Assembly (NCBI GenBank): GCA_038380435.1
Contig: JAWZYU010000017.1
Location: forward strand, 18,041,283-18,105,282
Source of the DNA: Ryuthela nishihirai
Taxonomy: Eukaryota > Arthropoda > Arachnida > Araneae > Heptathelidae
Direction of reading: 5' to 3'
Length of the DNA stretch: 64,000 bases
The position numbers and the translations under genes are program-made. Shown here in pieces: positions 33,736 to 45,484 of this stretch; position 1 is the stretch's first letter, and every line of letters begins with the position of its first letter. The notes beneath the pieces are model-generated. The model did not search any database and was not told the DNA's origin. It was given only the letters and a program-made list of their open reading frames with translations.

Positions 33736-33895
33736 GTCCCGTGGCCGAGTGGTTAGCACGCTTGGCTACTGATCTATGGATTGGCCATCCTCTCAGATCT
33801 CCTACTGTGGCATATAAACTGACAGGCTCCTGTCAGACCTCTGTGGCAAGCAGCTGCTTGAGGGGGTATTTATTTTATATTTATTTATTATCATC
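33736..33895 (+). mobile_element. SINE family A, copy 2 (internal deletion)
   Basis: Head GTGGCCGAGTGGTTAGCACG runs to ACTGATCTATGG, then joins directly to CCATCCTCTCAGATCTCC of the body. The B box and about 60 bp between are missing. The end is AGCAGCTGCTTGAGGGGGTA plus a T-rich tail. Confidence 0.88.
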
Positions 33896-34109
33896 TCATG
33901 GAATTAAAATTGGAACTTTGCAATGAATAACTTCTCATTATTGACTCTGCTCATTTTATAGCACATATGTCAAAATATTTATAGATCCCAGTTTTATTAT
34001 ATCATCCTGGGTCTGCATAACATACTTGGATATACCAGTTTTTGTGGTGGGGAGGTGACTTTTTTAAAATCTATTTATTGTTTGCACACTGAGATTTATT
34101 TCATTTTAG

Positions 34110-34320
34110 TATGGCCAAGTGGTTAGTGCACTTGGCTACTGATCTAAGGGACCTGGGTCCGAGCCCTGGGTAAAGGCATGGATGTTTGTATTGTTTTTCT
34201 GCTGAGGTCCTGCCATCCTCACAGACCTTTTACTATGGCATATAAACTGACAGGCTCCTGTCAGACCTCTGTAGCAAGCAGCTGCTTGAGGAGTTTTTAT
34301 TTTATTTTTATTTATTATGT
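34110..34320 (+). mobile_element. SINE family A, copy 3
   Basis: Complete unit with head ATGGCCAAGTGGTTAGTGCA, B box GGGTCCGAGCCCT, the usual body and the end AGCAGCTGCTTGAGGAG plus a T-rich tail. Confidence 0.9.
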
Positions 34321-34481
34321 TTCTTACTTAATATTAAGAGATTTAATTTCTGTGAGTTATCCACAATAAGTGAATAGGCCCATGAAATAAAAACGACTAT
34401 GAATTGTAATAAACTCTTAAGAAACAAAACTAGATCAAAGTTAGTTAATGTTTTATTAGACATGTTTTTAAATTGTGGGAG

Positions 34482-34530
34482 CATGACAACTGGGAGGAAG
34501 ACAACTGGGAGGAAGACAACTGGGTGGATA
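34482..34530 (+). repeat. 15-bp tandem repeat, three units
   Basis: GACAACTGGGAGGAA repeats three times, the last unit ending GGGTGGA. Confidence 0.9.
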
Positions 34531-35235
34531 TGATATTTGGGAGAATGCGACAAGTGAGAGGATGCAACAATTGGGTGGAAAAAAGGAAATAAGAAATAAT
34601 TTGGATAACTAAGACTAATTCTAAAATATCTACCAGATAGCAAACAAATTCAAAACTCCTTGGAAGTCTCTTGAAACTGGCATTCTATAAAGCAAAATTA
34701 TCATAGGTGATATTTACATCTATTCTTTTTTAATCTAATATTGAATAAAATGAATTTTTTTCATAAATCTATTCCTTCTGCCCCAAATAATTCTAAATTA
34801 AATGAAAGCACTGCACTATTTGCATATATTCTTTTTAATCCTTTATTCATTAAAGGATTTCATCTAACCTCTTTAATCCAATATTACACTACAGCAGATT
34901 TTTTATGAAGTCTCTCCTTCCTAAACATAGCAAACAGAATAGCAAACAGAAATAAAAGAAACACACTACCGGAAATCAAGCAAACCTAGGTTTATCTGCT
35001 TTTCATTAATATGACCTTCAGTAAAACGAAATTTTTAAATGTCACTTTTTTTCAAAAAGAAACATGAAATCAATCGAATGAATAACAGAAAATCAAAACT
35101 GCTGATATTGAAAATTATTCTTGGTAATCTGCCTTCCAATAAAACGGATTCTTATATTTCTATTCCATTCTGTTTATTCTAATTGGAACAAATTCAAATA
35201 AACGGAGTGACTATAGGAAACGAAAATGCATAAGA

Positions 35236-35440
35236 CTGTTAAGCTGAGTGGTTAGCACGCTTGGCTACTGATCTAAGGGACCTGGGTTCGAGTCCCATGT
35301 AAGGTATGAATGTTCGCATTGTTTTTCTGCTGAGGTCCTGCCATCTTCATAGACCTTCTACTGTGGCATATAAATTGACAGGCTCCCGTCAGACCTCTGT
35401 GGCAAGCAGCTGCTTGAGAGAATATTTATTTATTTTTGTA
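35236..35440 (+). mobile_element. SINE family A, copy 4
   Basis: Head GCTGAGTGGTTAGCACGCTT, B box GGGTTCGAGTCCC, complete body and a T-rich tail. Inserted in the left arm of the large foldback element. Confidence 0.9.
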
Positions 35441-35504
35441 TTAATATTCTCACTAATCTGACACTCAATAAAACGAATAATTTAAAGATCCACACAAGAA
35501 ATAT

Positions 35505-35586
35505 TCACTGATTAGAAACACACAGGTAAGATCTATTGATTAGAAACACACAGGAAACATCCACTGATTAGAAACACACAGGAAAA
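35505..35586 (+). repeat. Tandem repeat of about 29 bp, three units
   Basis: ATTAGAAACACACAGG occurs three times with TGATT-containing spacers; period about 29-32 bp. Confidence 0.85.
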
Positions 35587-37374
35587 TGTAAACAGGGAAC
35601 ATTATGTCTATTTTAATCTCATTCAACTTTTAATAGAGCATTTGAATCTATTCTTTTTCATCCGATATATCAGTGTAATCAATAGTTTTAAAGTATATTT
35701 TCTAAACAGAACAATCAGAAATCAAATAAGCCTCAAGTGGTTAGGGAGCTAGCAACAGTTTCGGCAAGGCAAACTTTGTGTGTTGTATTAGCTAATTAAG
35801 GCATGCCCTTTTATGAGATGGCCTGTAAAAGTTAGGAGTAGCTTCTAGGATTCTTCTCTGTCCTTTATGTCTAAATGAAGAAAAAAAATTAACACATTAA
35901 AAGAAATGGAGACAGTCAATGTTTACATCGGTTGTCTCTAATAAAACTTTGGTTTATTCTACTGGTTTATTATACTACAGAATTTTTTTTTAATTTCTAC
36001 TCCTTTTAAATGAACAACCTAAAATGCAAATGCATTAAAAGAAACCAAATTGCAAAGGGCAGGATTCTGCAACTTTTTTTCAGAGGAGAACAGCAAGTTG
36101 TACAAAGATGGACTTGGTAAGCACTACTAAGTTTTAAGCCCCTCATCCAAATAGAACTTATAAATTATTATTTACAATTGTAACTGTAGTATAATGTTAA
36201 AATTTATTTAATTTTAGATGGTTATTTCAGTGGTTTTAGAATCGTTGAACATTCACTACATTACACAAATAAATGACATGTAACAACCATTGTTTTTGTC
36301 TGGATTTGGTTACTGAATATTCTTTAGTGTTTTAGCAACAAATATAGCAATTTTTGTAACAGCAGAGGAAAGCTTTGGCAATGATTGTATTCATGAGCAG
36401 TAAAAAAGAAATTCATTGGCAAAAACTTCTACCAACTTCATGAGCAATGCAGTGCTTGCTAATGATGAATTGTGACTCGGGTAACCTCACAAATCCAACA
36501 ATTCATTAAAATTCATTGTTTTAAAATTCTAATCCTTCTGAATTACATGATCGTAAATAAAGGGAACCATTAGAGAAAACTGACAGATCTGACATTTATA
36601 TTTTTTTTTCTGTAAGCAGACTTGCAATAAAACACATTTTTTAACATTCAAACTTTGATTTCTCAAGCACAGATGTAAATGAAAAGCCACATACTGATTT
36701 AGATATAATAAAAATAAATTTTATTGTGTTGGTTTCTTCTTGTAGTGTGTTAACATGATTTCTGATTCTTTCATTCTGAAACAGGACATTCGTTTTATTG
36801 AAAGTCGGATTAATGGGACTCTGCTAGACTTTGATTTCCATTTTTTTATTCAAAAGAAGCAGACACTAATAGAAAGATAAAGATCTATTTTAATTGAAGT
36901 CAGATTAGCAAGAATTGATACAAAAATATTGGATGTTTTGGTAAACTGTAATTTGTCACTTTGATTTCCAGTTCTTTCCTTTAGAAGAAAAAGAAGTTTA
37001 AAAAATTAATTTTACTGAACGTCAGTTAAGTGAGCATACCAAGTTTTAGGCAGTTTAGTTTTCTGTACTATGTTATTTGACTTTCATTTGTTTTATTTAG
37101 AAAATGTCAAAAAGAATATAAAATCAGCTTTAACCAAGGTCAAATTAGTTAGAAAAAGTAAAAATATTGGCAGTTTCAGTAACCTGTAATTGGTTACAAT
37201 GATTTTCAATTGTTTCATTTAGTAAAAATGGATATTTAAAATATTCGTTTTATTGAATGTTGGATTAGTGAGCATAGTGATAGTTTTATGCACTGTGTTC
37301 TTCAATTTCTGCCTGCTTCATTCAGTAGAAGCAGAAATCAATAGAAATAGAAATATCCATTTTAACCAAAGCTG

Positions 37375-37612
37375 GTTGGGCTGTTTTACCTCTGAGTGCC
37401 AGTTTTTTGCACACAATGGGCTAAATGGCCAGGTCCCAAGGGCTCTGAGAAGGTTGGGGGAAGGGGACCCACTGGAAAGCTACTAAGAGACAGATGTAGC
37501 CTCCTATCAAGACCATCCAGTGTGTTCTTTAACATGCACAGGGTATGGCTCTCCCACACAAAGGGCCACAGCTTAACATCCCATCCAATGGATAGTGGCT
37601 TTTCCAAGCTGC
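37375..37612 (-). mobile_element. SINE family B, 5'-truncated copy
   Basis: On the minus strand the body from AAGCCACTATCCATTGGATG to the AACAGCCCAACC end. The tRNA-like head is missing. Its 5' border touches CTCTTTAATCTGG, the same 13-mer that borders the next SINE. Confidence 0.85.
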
Positions 37613-37623
37613 CAGATTAAAGA

Positions 37624-37860
37624 GTTGGGTTGGGTTGTTTTATCTCTGAGCAGCACTTTTTTTGCACACCATGGGCTAAATAGCCAGGTCACATGGACCC
37701 CGAAGGCTCAGAGAAGGTTGGGGGAGGGGACCCACTGGAACAGCTGTTCGGAGACAGATGGTAGCCTCTCGTTAAGGCCATCCAGTGTGTTCTTTAACAT
37801 GCACAGGGTATGGCTCTCCCGCACATGGGGCCACAACTTAACGTCCCATCCGACGGACTC
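37624..37860 (-). mobile_element. SINE family B, 5'-truncated copy inserted beside the previous one
   Basis: The minus-strand body starts at GTCCGTCGGATGGGACGTTA. Flanked by CCAGATTAAAGAG on both sides (about 37610-37622 and 37861-37873, plus strand), a good target duplication. A related CAGATTAAAGAG further right belongs to the foldback arm. Confidence 0.85.
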
Positions 37861-38199
37861 CAGATTAAAGAGGGTAGAGATTCAAACCCTTTATAGAATA
37901 ACAGATTAAAGAGAATAAATGCAAATTAGTGCAGCGATTTAGTTTAATTTACAATTATGTGGGTCAGAAGGAATAGATTTGTTAAAAAATTTGCTGTATT
38001 CAATGACAGATTACAAAGAATATATGTAAATGTATATATTGTCTCTGTTAATTTCTAAATAATTTCGTTTTATAGAGTGCCTGGTTCAAGAGACTTCCGA
38101 GGAGTGCTGAATTTGTTTGCTATACAGCAGATATTTTACAATTAATCTTGCTAATCCAAATTAATTTCACAATTTTTCCCTCCCAATTATCTTCTACTC

Positions 38200-39796
38200 A
38201 GTTGTTGTAGACCCATAAATTGCAGAGTATTTAATTATTGTGATATTTAATGTGACTGATGAGCTTGTTTCTTTTCTGTTAGTTCTTTTCAATTAGGAGT
38301 TAATGATGATGATACATCGTAATCATGTATGTTAGTCCATGCATATCATAAGAGATATTCAAACAATTTCATTAAGGTGTGTTTAATTTTGCAAGAAAAA
38401 CCTGCTTCATGCATGTAAGTTGTAAAAGGGGCTATTAGAAGTATAACTTTTCCACTCAGTGCCGAATATTTATTTCTCAATTTAATCCAAAAATTGGAGA
38501 TTGTCATAATTTTATCCATTGGTTTTAATGTTCCATCACTAGTAAGTTGCGGTAATTCTCATTTTTCCTGATAGTTGATATTCACTGACATCACATACTC
38601 TGCACTTTCAAATAATTTTTCTCTATTCTTTTACTAGAGTATGAAAATTTAAAGTTAAATTTAATGTAGTGCTGCCATTTTTTTTCTCTTTCATTTCCTC
38701 ATGACCCACTGGAAGGCCTATACTTAAAAAAACCCTGGTTTAAAGAATACAGTAATTCTTCTCAGTACTTATAAAGTGCTCTATCTCTATTATGATTAGT
38801 GCTTTTTTCCTCTAATTATTCATTACAAAGCGCAATACAGTGTAAAAGTAATATAGATAATTTAAATATCTTTGAAATAATTTTTTTTTTCACAAATACA
38901 ATATTACATTAATACATTTAATCCTCTGGTTGAATGTGATGAATGAGATTTGTAAATGTTTTATATATCTAAGTGAGACTCCAATAAATTGCTATATGCT
39001 CTTATTTTAAAATACTAATATAGATAGCTGATGTACTGATTTCTATTACACAAAATGAATCTGTCATGAGTTGTTATGATCAAATAATTATTTTCACACT
39101 AATAATCATTTTCAATTAATAATTATTATTCTTAACTAATAATTATTTTTAAACTTCATTTTAGAAATTACTTAAAATTGCAGTGTTTTACTGCACTTTA
39201 TATTAAATGATTGTTTTAAAAAAATAATATTTCTCATTAAGGAGGAAACAATTTGCAACTAAACACAATTTCAGGCACTTATATTTAAAAATATAGTGGT
39301 TCTCTTCAGAGCTTCTGGTACTATGCCCTATCTGTATTAGACTTTTTTTTTTTTGCTAACCTGTATTGCCCTATTTGTATTATTTACTTTTTTTTTTGCT
39401 TTAATTATTCATTATAAAATGCATTTTGAAAAAAAGTTACAGTGCAAATATATGAGAAAAGTAAAGAAGTTTGCATCTGTAAGAGTTTTCAGATTATATA
39501 GACTTATACTATAATTATAATTATGTAAAATCTGCAACTGTTACAAAGCAACTAACTATTAATGAAACTATATTTCCATTAGATTTTCTTTTTTGTGAAA
39601 TTTTATTAAATTATACGTAAATATATTTAAAATCTGGACCATTTAAGGCTTCTATCTCCCCCTTGAAGTGAAGTCCTCATAATTTTGACCTCTGTTGTTT
39701 GTCCTAATAACCAAACTGAACAGAAAAGATGACAAAGCATCATCATCAAAATCCAGTAGTAATACTACTCAAATCACTGCAAGATGTTTCACACTT
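38200..39796. other. Intron, no recognised feature
   Basis: AT-rich sequence with homopolymer T runs. No shared repeat or protein signal seen. Confidence 0.5.
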
Positions 39797-39804
39797 GACT
39801 CAGT

Positions 39805-42314
39805 CAGGGCCATGCGGTAGATTTTCTTATTATGATGCAAGTCTTCGAAATGCCGCCCCTTAAATGTTTTTTCTTTAAAATAACCTTCAATTGTGATTTA
39901 AAAAAAAAACTGCACAAAATGTACAAATACTATTTTTAATTTGAAAATATAAACTACTTTAAAATAATGATATCAACTATCAACTACAACAATCTACTAC
40001 AGTTGTACCTTCTAACTTTAGCAAATTCGTTAATTAGGGATGTGTAGTCTAGAGTGGCAGCCAATGTAGATTCAATAGAAATTAATGACCGATTTCTAAG
40101 TTTTGTTTGGCTTATTGAACTTCTTAAGTAGTGTTTTATTAATTTTAATTTGGAAAAACTTCTTTCCCCACTAGCTACAGAGACAGGGAGTGTTAATAAA
40201 ATTCTCAGAGCTACAACAGTATTTGGATACAAAGTAATTAAGTTATTTTGGTACAAATAATTTAAAACATCCAAAGGTTTCATAGAATATGTTAGCATTC
40301 GGGATACATCACGTAATTCTTCTTGAAGATCATTTGCATTTATATCTGATTCATTTTTGACCGAAAGTATTGACTGGAGACTGGTACAATAATTTTCTAG
40401 CATTTTGTCATCTATATCCTTGAGTTTTAAAATGTCATATAAAAACTGAAATTTTTTGCTATGGGTTTCCAGAAGCATGAATCGTTCATTCAGAGAATTA
40501 AGGGTAATGTCCAGAATATAATTGAAAAGTTTATTTCAAATTTATTCTCCCCTGTTAAGGGTTGATCGAAAGCTTCTTCATAGTCAAATTGACACTTTTT
40601 CCTTCTGGCTCTAACTTCAGTTTCAGCAGGAAATTCTGCACTGCATTCAAGATTCTCTGCAATCTCATTAGCAGCAATTTTCATCTGATCATAATCCAGA
40701 TTGTCTATAACTTTTCACTTTTTGTATGGTTTCTGATAACATCCTTACACAATCTGACAAATTTATATTTACAGATTGCAATAGCTTCGAGACTGAATTT
40801 ATTTCAAATAAAATATCATACCAATTAAAATTTATACCGCATATTATTTGAGAATTACACCGCATATAAACTTGTAATTTTTAATATTTTTTGCTAACCC
40901 TCTTGCTTTAACTTTAGTTTCTGCATCTCTGTTGATGTCTTCTATTATTTGGAATAGTGCATCATAGATTTCGCAAAGTTGAAATCGTAAAGGTTTTAAC
41001 GCATCTACTGTGCTTGACCACCTACTAGCACTCAATGGTTTTAGAGTTAATTGTGAAACATATTTTTTAGCACTTCCCAACGCTTTGTAGAACCAGAAAA
41101 AAAAAGTGTAAAGTTCTTGTATAATAGAAAAAAAAAGTTGTTGTTTCTGTAGAAGAAGACGCTGCATCATTCACAACTAGGTTTAAAGAATGACATGCGC
41201 AGAGCACATAAAACGCCCTTGGATATTTTTCAAGTATTCTATTTTGTACACCCTTTCTTACTCCTTATTGAAAATGATTAAATATGATGATGCTTATCAT
41301 GCTATTAAAATAGGGTAGATAAAATAATGATAGAAATGAGTTGCAAAAGCTAGTAAGATTTGTAGGTAACAGAACATAATAAATAGATAACAAATATTTG
41401 TCAAATTGACAGCTAGCAGCCGTTTTGACATATGCCTTTCTTTAACTTGTTATTGTATTGTCTCCACTTCAACGTATATGAATTTGGTAAAAATAGAGCA
41501 ATAAATAATGAACGCAAAAGTAGGCAAATGCAAATATTTCCTAAGCAACTCTCTCTCTCTCTATCACACACAGAATGCAATAGTAGCCCAATATTACCTA
41601 AATAACTCTCTATCTATCACACAGAGGCACAGGTTCTGCACCTGAGATATACCCAGTCCATGCAAATGCTACTTTTTAATTCGAGTCCCTATTGTCATAA
41701 CATAATCATTTTCAATGATAAAAGTAACTACAATTGCTGTAAAAAACAATAATTCTCTTACCTGATCTACTTTTTAAACACAAAAACTGAATTAGTATAA
41801 ATGCACAAATATTATACTGATACAGATATATTATATATCTGATTTACTGATTTAAATACAGCACAGCCATTTGCCACTTCTCATGACAAACTAACATTAA
41901 AATAAAATATTGTCAATAATTGTAAGCTCAAAGCAGAACTATCAACACGTTACATGTGCAATTGTCTTTTGTGATAACTGCTGCCTCAGCTTTTAGGAGC
42001 GGCCGTACGGTATATTACAAACAAAAATAATAGCTTCATGCTGTCAGATCAAAAGTCTTTCGGCGAGAGCTCGCCAACGATGCACCTGCACCAGAAACCG
42101 AGAACAAAGGGTACCGAAAGCGCTTAGGCAGAGGCGTACGATAAATCGTATACATCAATATCGGAATAACATAGACCAATATAGAAAAGCGTTGCGTAAA
42201 GATTTTTAATTATTGAATGGTTCAAATTGTATTTTGATTTCGCTGCTTATGCCGCCCCCTTACGGTGCTGCCTGATACGGCCGCCTCTCTGTATCATAGC
42301 ACGCCACAGCCCTG
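39805..42314 (-). mobile_element. hAT transposon with exact 8-bp target duplication
   Basis: A 2510-bp element between GACTCAGT (39797-39804) and GACTCAGT (42315-42322). Ends are CAGGGCCATGCGG and, on the complement, CAGGGCTGTGGCG, the usual hAT CAGGG-type start with imperfect inversion. An 8-bp duplication is diagnostic for the hAT superfamily. Near both ends the same motif ATGCCGCCCC(C)TTA appears in direct orientation (39850 and 42249). Confidence 0.95.
39984..41270 (-). pseudogene. hAT transposase (ZMYM1/DUF4371-like), broken
   Basis: Read on minus from about 41270: a segment with PRAFYVLCACHSLNLVVNDA, then 41170-40844 with PLSASRWSSTVDALKPL, then 40684-40490 with RARRKKCQFDYE, then 40478-39984. 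The last holds the C-terminal dimerisation region (ALRILLTLPVSVASGERSFS, then KLKLIKHYLRSSISQ). This order matches the zinc-finger MYM-type-1-like hAT transposases. The N-terminal zinc finger and first catalytic region are not recognisable, and at least three frame breaks separate the segments. Confidence 0.88.
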
Positions 42315-42841
42315 GACTCAGTATCATTATAGAGATTCATCATTATATTACTTAATTTTTCCAGTATCCTATACAATGAATTACAAATATCATGGTTAGC
42401 ACAAACAGAGTCAAAATTATGCAAATATTTACAGTATTAGAGTTCTATTTAAAGTTAAATTAGGCTAAACTGCCTAAGAAATATTTACAGTATTTAGAGT
42501 TCTATTGAGCTATGCTAAAATATAAAAATCTGGGAACCATGTATGTTGATTTTTTCCCAAAGAGATTTGCACCACTGCACTGTGGAATGTTAACGAAGCT
42601 CACTATAGCACCAGGTGCATTTACTCAAAGTTCAAAAACAAATAATTTTTGTAGGCTAAACTGATAGTTGGATAATCAAATATCAGTTAACTGTGGTTTT
42701 ACTGCATTTCCCCCCTTTACAAATGAAAACAAATGAACTTGATGTAAGTTGACTTCTCACTGTAATATTCACATTGAACACTATCCAACTTTTTGATGAA
42801 TGCTTCACCACTGCTATACATGCAAAATTGTAGAGTGACAC

Positions 42842-42919
42842 ATTGTGTTTGACTGGATTCATCATCTCATTTATTGTACTGTCCTGCATATCAAGCTTGT
42901 CTATTAATTCAGATTCTAC
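42842..42919 (-). pseudogene. Decayed tandem copy of DOCK exon D
   Basis: The sequence downstream of an ATATATAG acceptor-like end reads VESELIDKLD, as exon D does, then loses one base relative to exon D (GTCAGTGAC against GACAGTAC). In the original frame this brings a TGA where exon D has GGA. A further short deletion follows, and the donor GTAAGT of exon D corresponds to GTGTCA here. Flanking intron sequence on both sides is also duplicated (for example the TGCTTCACCA and ATTCATCATCTC motifs). This is a local tandem duplication of about 240 bp containing one exon. The copy cannot be spliced in frame. Confidence 0.85.
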
Positions 42920-43074
42920 CTATATATAGCATATGATAATTTTATAGTTGTTTAAAGTATATTGATATGAATGCATAAAAACTATATAATATATATTCAT
43001 ATCAAACACTGTCTACAAATGTTTTATGCATGCTTCACCACCTGCTCTATACTCAAAACTGTATAATCACTTAC

Positions 43075-43160
43075 ATAGTGTTAAATAATTGCCTGTATTC
43101 ATCATCTCCTTTATTGTCACTGACTAGGATGTCAAGCTTGTCAATTAATTCAGACTCTAC
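43075..43160 (-). CDS. DOCK3/4-like: DOCK3/4-like exon D (intact copy)
   Basis: An 86-bp exon encoding VESELIDKLDILVSDNKGDD and on to residue 131, plus two bases of codon 132. It matches the DOCK segment ENELITKLD followed by GDEQYxxLF. Acceptor ATATTTAG at 43162-43161, donor AT|GTAAGT. The leftover AT is completed by A in exon E to give isoleucine. A decayed tandem copy of this exon with intron flanks lies about 240 bp further on, at 42842-42919. Confidence 0.92.
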
Positions 43161-43410
43161 CTAAATATAACATATCAAAATTATACAGTTGTTCAAAATA
43201 ATTAACTTTTGACAAAAAATACTTTTCAAGAATACAATTCTACCTATAAAAAGTAACTTCAACCTACAAAGAATTAACAATCAATGCAAATATATACATG
43301 AAAACATACAAAATTCAGACAGACAAAAGTCTAATAACAGTACATGAAAGGTATGTAATTAAATGGGAAAAATTAAACACCTCTATTTGCTCCTTAAACA
43401 TAATGTATAA

Positions 43411-43681
43411 TAGTTGGGTTGTCTCAATTCCGAGTGGCACTTTTTTGTATACAGCGGGCTAAATAGCCAGATCCCAAGAGCTCAAAGGTTGAGGATGGGG
43501 ATCCAATTGTTAGGAGATAGATGGAAGCCACTTGTTAAGGTCATCCAATATATTCTTTAATGTGGAAAAAGTATGGTTCTCTTCTACACAGAGCAATAAA
43601 TTAACATTCCATATGATGGACAGTAGCATTTCCAAGTACATCTGTGTCCCCTTTTTCACCATGGGTAGAGTGAGAAGTTAG
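43411..43681 (-). mobile_element. SINE family B, diverged copy lacking the head
   Basis: The minus strand follows the family-B body to GAGTGGCACTTTTTTGTATA (plus strand) near 43431 and the TTGGGTTGTCTC end. About one base in five differs by eye. Confidence 0.75.
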
Positions 43682-43909
43682 CACTGTAAAAGTTTTCTCT
43701 GTAAATCCTTCATAAATTAACTGCATACTTTCATTAACACAATGTACATAAATGAAAACAAAATTTGCATGTAACCATCAAAAAATTTAATTTTAACAAT
43801 AATTTACTATTAAATATTAAAATACCATTATATTTTCTGTTCCAATGAAAATAACTACTATATCTTATATAAGTCAGGAAATTGTATCCTATCACTTATT
43901 AAGAACTAG

Positions 43910-44945
43910 CTGAACATACTTGACACTGCCCGGGTGTCACTTTTAATCTGTATATTTTTATTTTCACTGCATTAAAGGTAAATTTTGTAAGTACCCCCCC
44001 CCCCCCCCCCTCCAACACTTTAGCACAGATTTCAACAGGAAGAAATCTGCCCAGTGTCCTAGGTCACACATCGTTGTTGACGTTGGATCGTTGTTGACAT
44101 CATTGAGCTCTCTCATGGTTTGTGGCTCAGTTTCTGCGTAAGCTATCGAAATTTTTATTTCTGTTACCACAGAATTTGCCACCCTATGGCTCCCGTGATA
44201 TTCATCTGCACGGTCCAAATTTCTTGCACAGTGTCCCCTGTGTGCCCAATGTTTGGTTTAAAAATCAGGTTCCCATTTGACCCATGGCTTCATTTCTATA
44301 TTAATTGTGACAGCTAGAGTCACTTTTAATCTGCATATTCTGTGTTTCCCACACTAATGATTAGTTTTGTGAGTATCCCCCCCCCAAAAAAAAAAAAATT
44401 TTACACAGTTTGTTTGAATACGAAGAATTTCCTGGTGTTGCAAAGGTCATTGCTGACTCGGCGTGCACTCTCAGAGCCCATGGAAAATGATCGAGATATT
44501 TATTTCATCAGATTTTGGCATTATGTTGTTCCCGACGTACTTCATCAAAAGGTTCCAAATTTTGTAGGTGGGTTCCCCCTACCCGACCCCATGTTTGGTT
44601 AGAAAATAAGGTCCCTAGCTGCAATAGAATGCTTCAATAATGCCTTTGAAAATATGGGGAATCTGGCAATGGCAGCAGATTTAAATGCTATTTTAACTCT
44701 TTACTTTCACAGTTAGGGAGCAGAAAATGACAACAATAAATTTGACAGCGTTTCTTGTTTCCCGTAGTAGTAGCTTGGTAAATATTTTTGCTTCTAGTAA
44801 GCCCCACTTTTGGACTTTCGACCTGAAATTTGGCATTGCAATCCAGATCACAATTTAACATTATCTGAAAATTTTAAGTGTGTAAGTTGATTTCCCGATG
44901 TCTGCCACAGAAACACACAGAGACATCTTCTTTTATTATATAGAT
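43910..44945 (+). repeat. Dispersed element with two internal units and ATTATATAGAT end
   Basis: Starts AACTAGCTGAACATACTTGA then CCCGGGTGTC, and ends AAACACACAGAGACATCTTC followed by TTTTATTATATAGATTA. Two diverged units of about 390 bp follow one another. Each has a CACTTTTAATCTG start, a C-run (43996 and 44379), AGCTCTCTCATG or CACTCTCAGAGCC, and CCCAATGTTTGG or CCCATGTTTGG. The end motif recurs in many animal repeats; family not assigned. Confidence 0.65.
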
Positions 44946-45049
44946 TACAAAGCATCTCAAGAATGACCAATACTTAATATACTTTAAGAAGCAAAGTTCA
45001 TAAATTATGCCTCAATATATCTTAAAGTTCATAGACCAGTCAAATGCAG

Positions 45050-45350
45050 TTAATCTCCAGGTTTAAGGATAACACAGGGTTGGAAAAGGGATCCTTTGGA
45101 AAGTTGTGATGGGCAGATGGGAGTTTTCATCAAGACAATAAAACATGTTTTCGATGTGAACAGAATATGGTTTACAGGTATAAGATCTATGGAACTAACT
45201 TTTCACCTGGTAGATGGAAGCTCTTAGAAACTTAGCAGTGTCCTTTCTAATTGAGGGCAGACTGCAAGTGATCTGGGAAAACTGGGGGTTGTACTTGAAC
45301 TTTGGCTTCTTAGGCATTTTGGTTTTGAGTCTGTTATCTCATGTCACAAA
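45050..45350 (-). mobile_element. SINE family B, very diverged copy
   Basis: On minus, fragments match the family-B head and body: a B-box-like GTTCAAGTACAACC, the TCAATTAGAAAGGACAC equivalent of the GTCAGTAGGGGACAC stretch, and GATGAAAACTCCCATCTGCC. Alignable only in patches. Confidence 0.5.
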
Positions 45351-45484
45351 AAGGCTTTAGAATGATGATTTGTCTGTTTTTGGGTGGGCAAGTGAGTGAG
45401 GGAGAGTAATCAGCTTAGCTGTACTCTGAATTTGCACTAGAGGAAAGAAACTGGATAATAAACTGCTATATCACTCTGTCTTTT

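Larger units (their letters stand above)
34570..38195. mobile_element. Large foldback element with arms of tandem units
   Basis: The left outer arm (for example ATAGCAAACAAATTC near 34640, GGAAGTCTCTTGAA near 34660, AATCTATTCCTTCTG near 34770) is found inverted at 38145, 38090 and 37970. Inside, diverged units of about 115 bp recur with TTCAATAAAACGAAT-type motifs on the left. The complement ATTCGTTTTATTGAA type recurs on the right, near 36788, 36893, 37011, 37121, 37247 and 37361. SINEs interrupt both arms (35236-35440; 37375-37860). No protein is recognisable. Long arms made of tandem units recall the Drosophila FB class in architecture only. Confidence 0.75.

Noticed and set aside
43996..44011. 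Long homopolymer C-runs here and at 26571, 46099 and 63947 as structured regulatory motifs
   Set aside because: They occur inside repeat families or SINE tails and vary in length. They are more likely slippage products.
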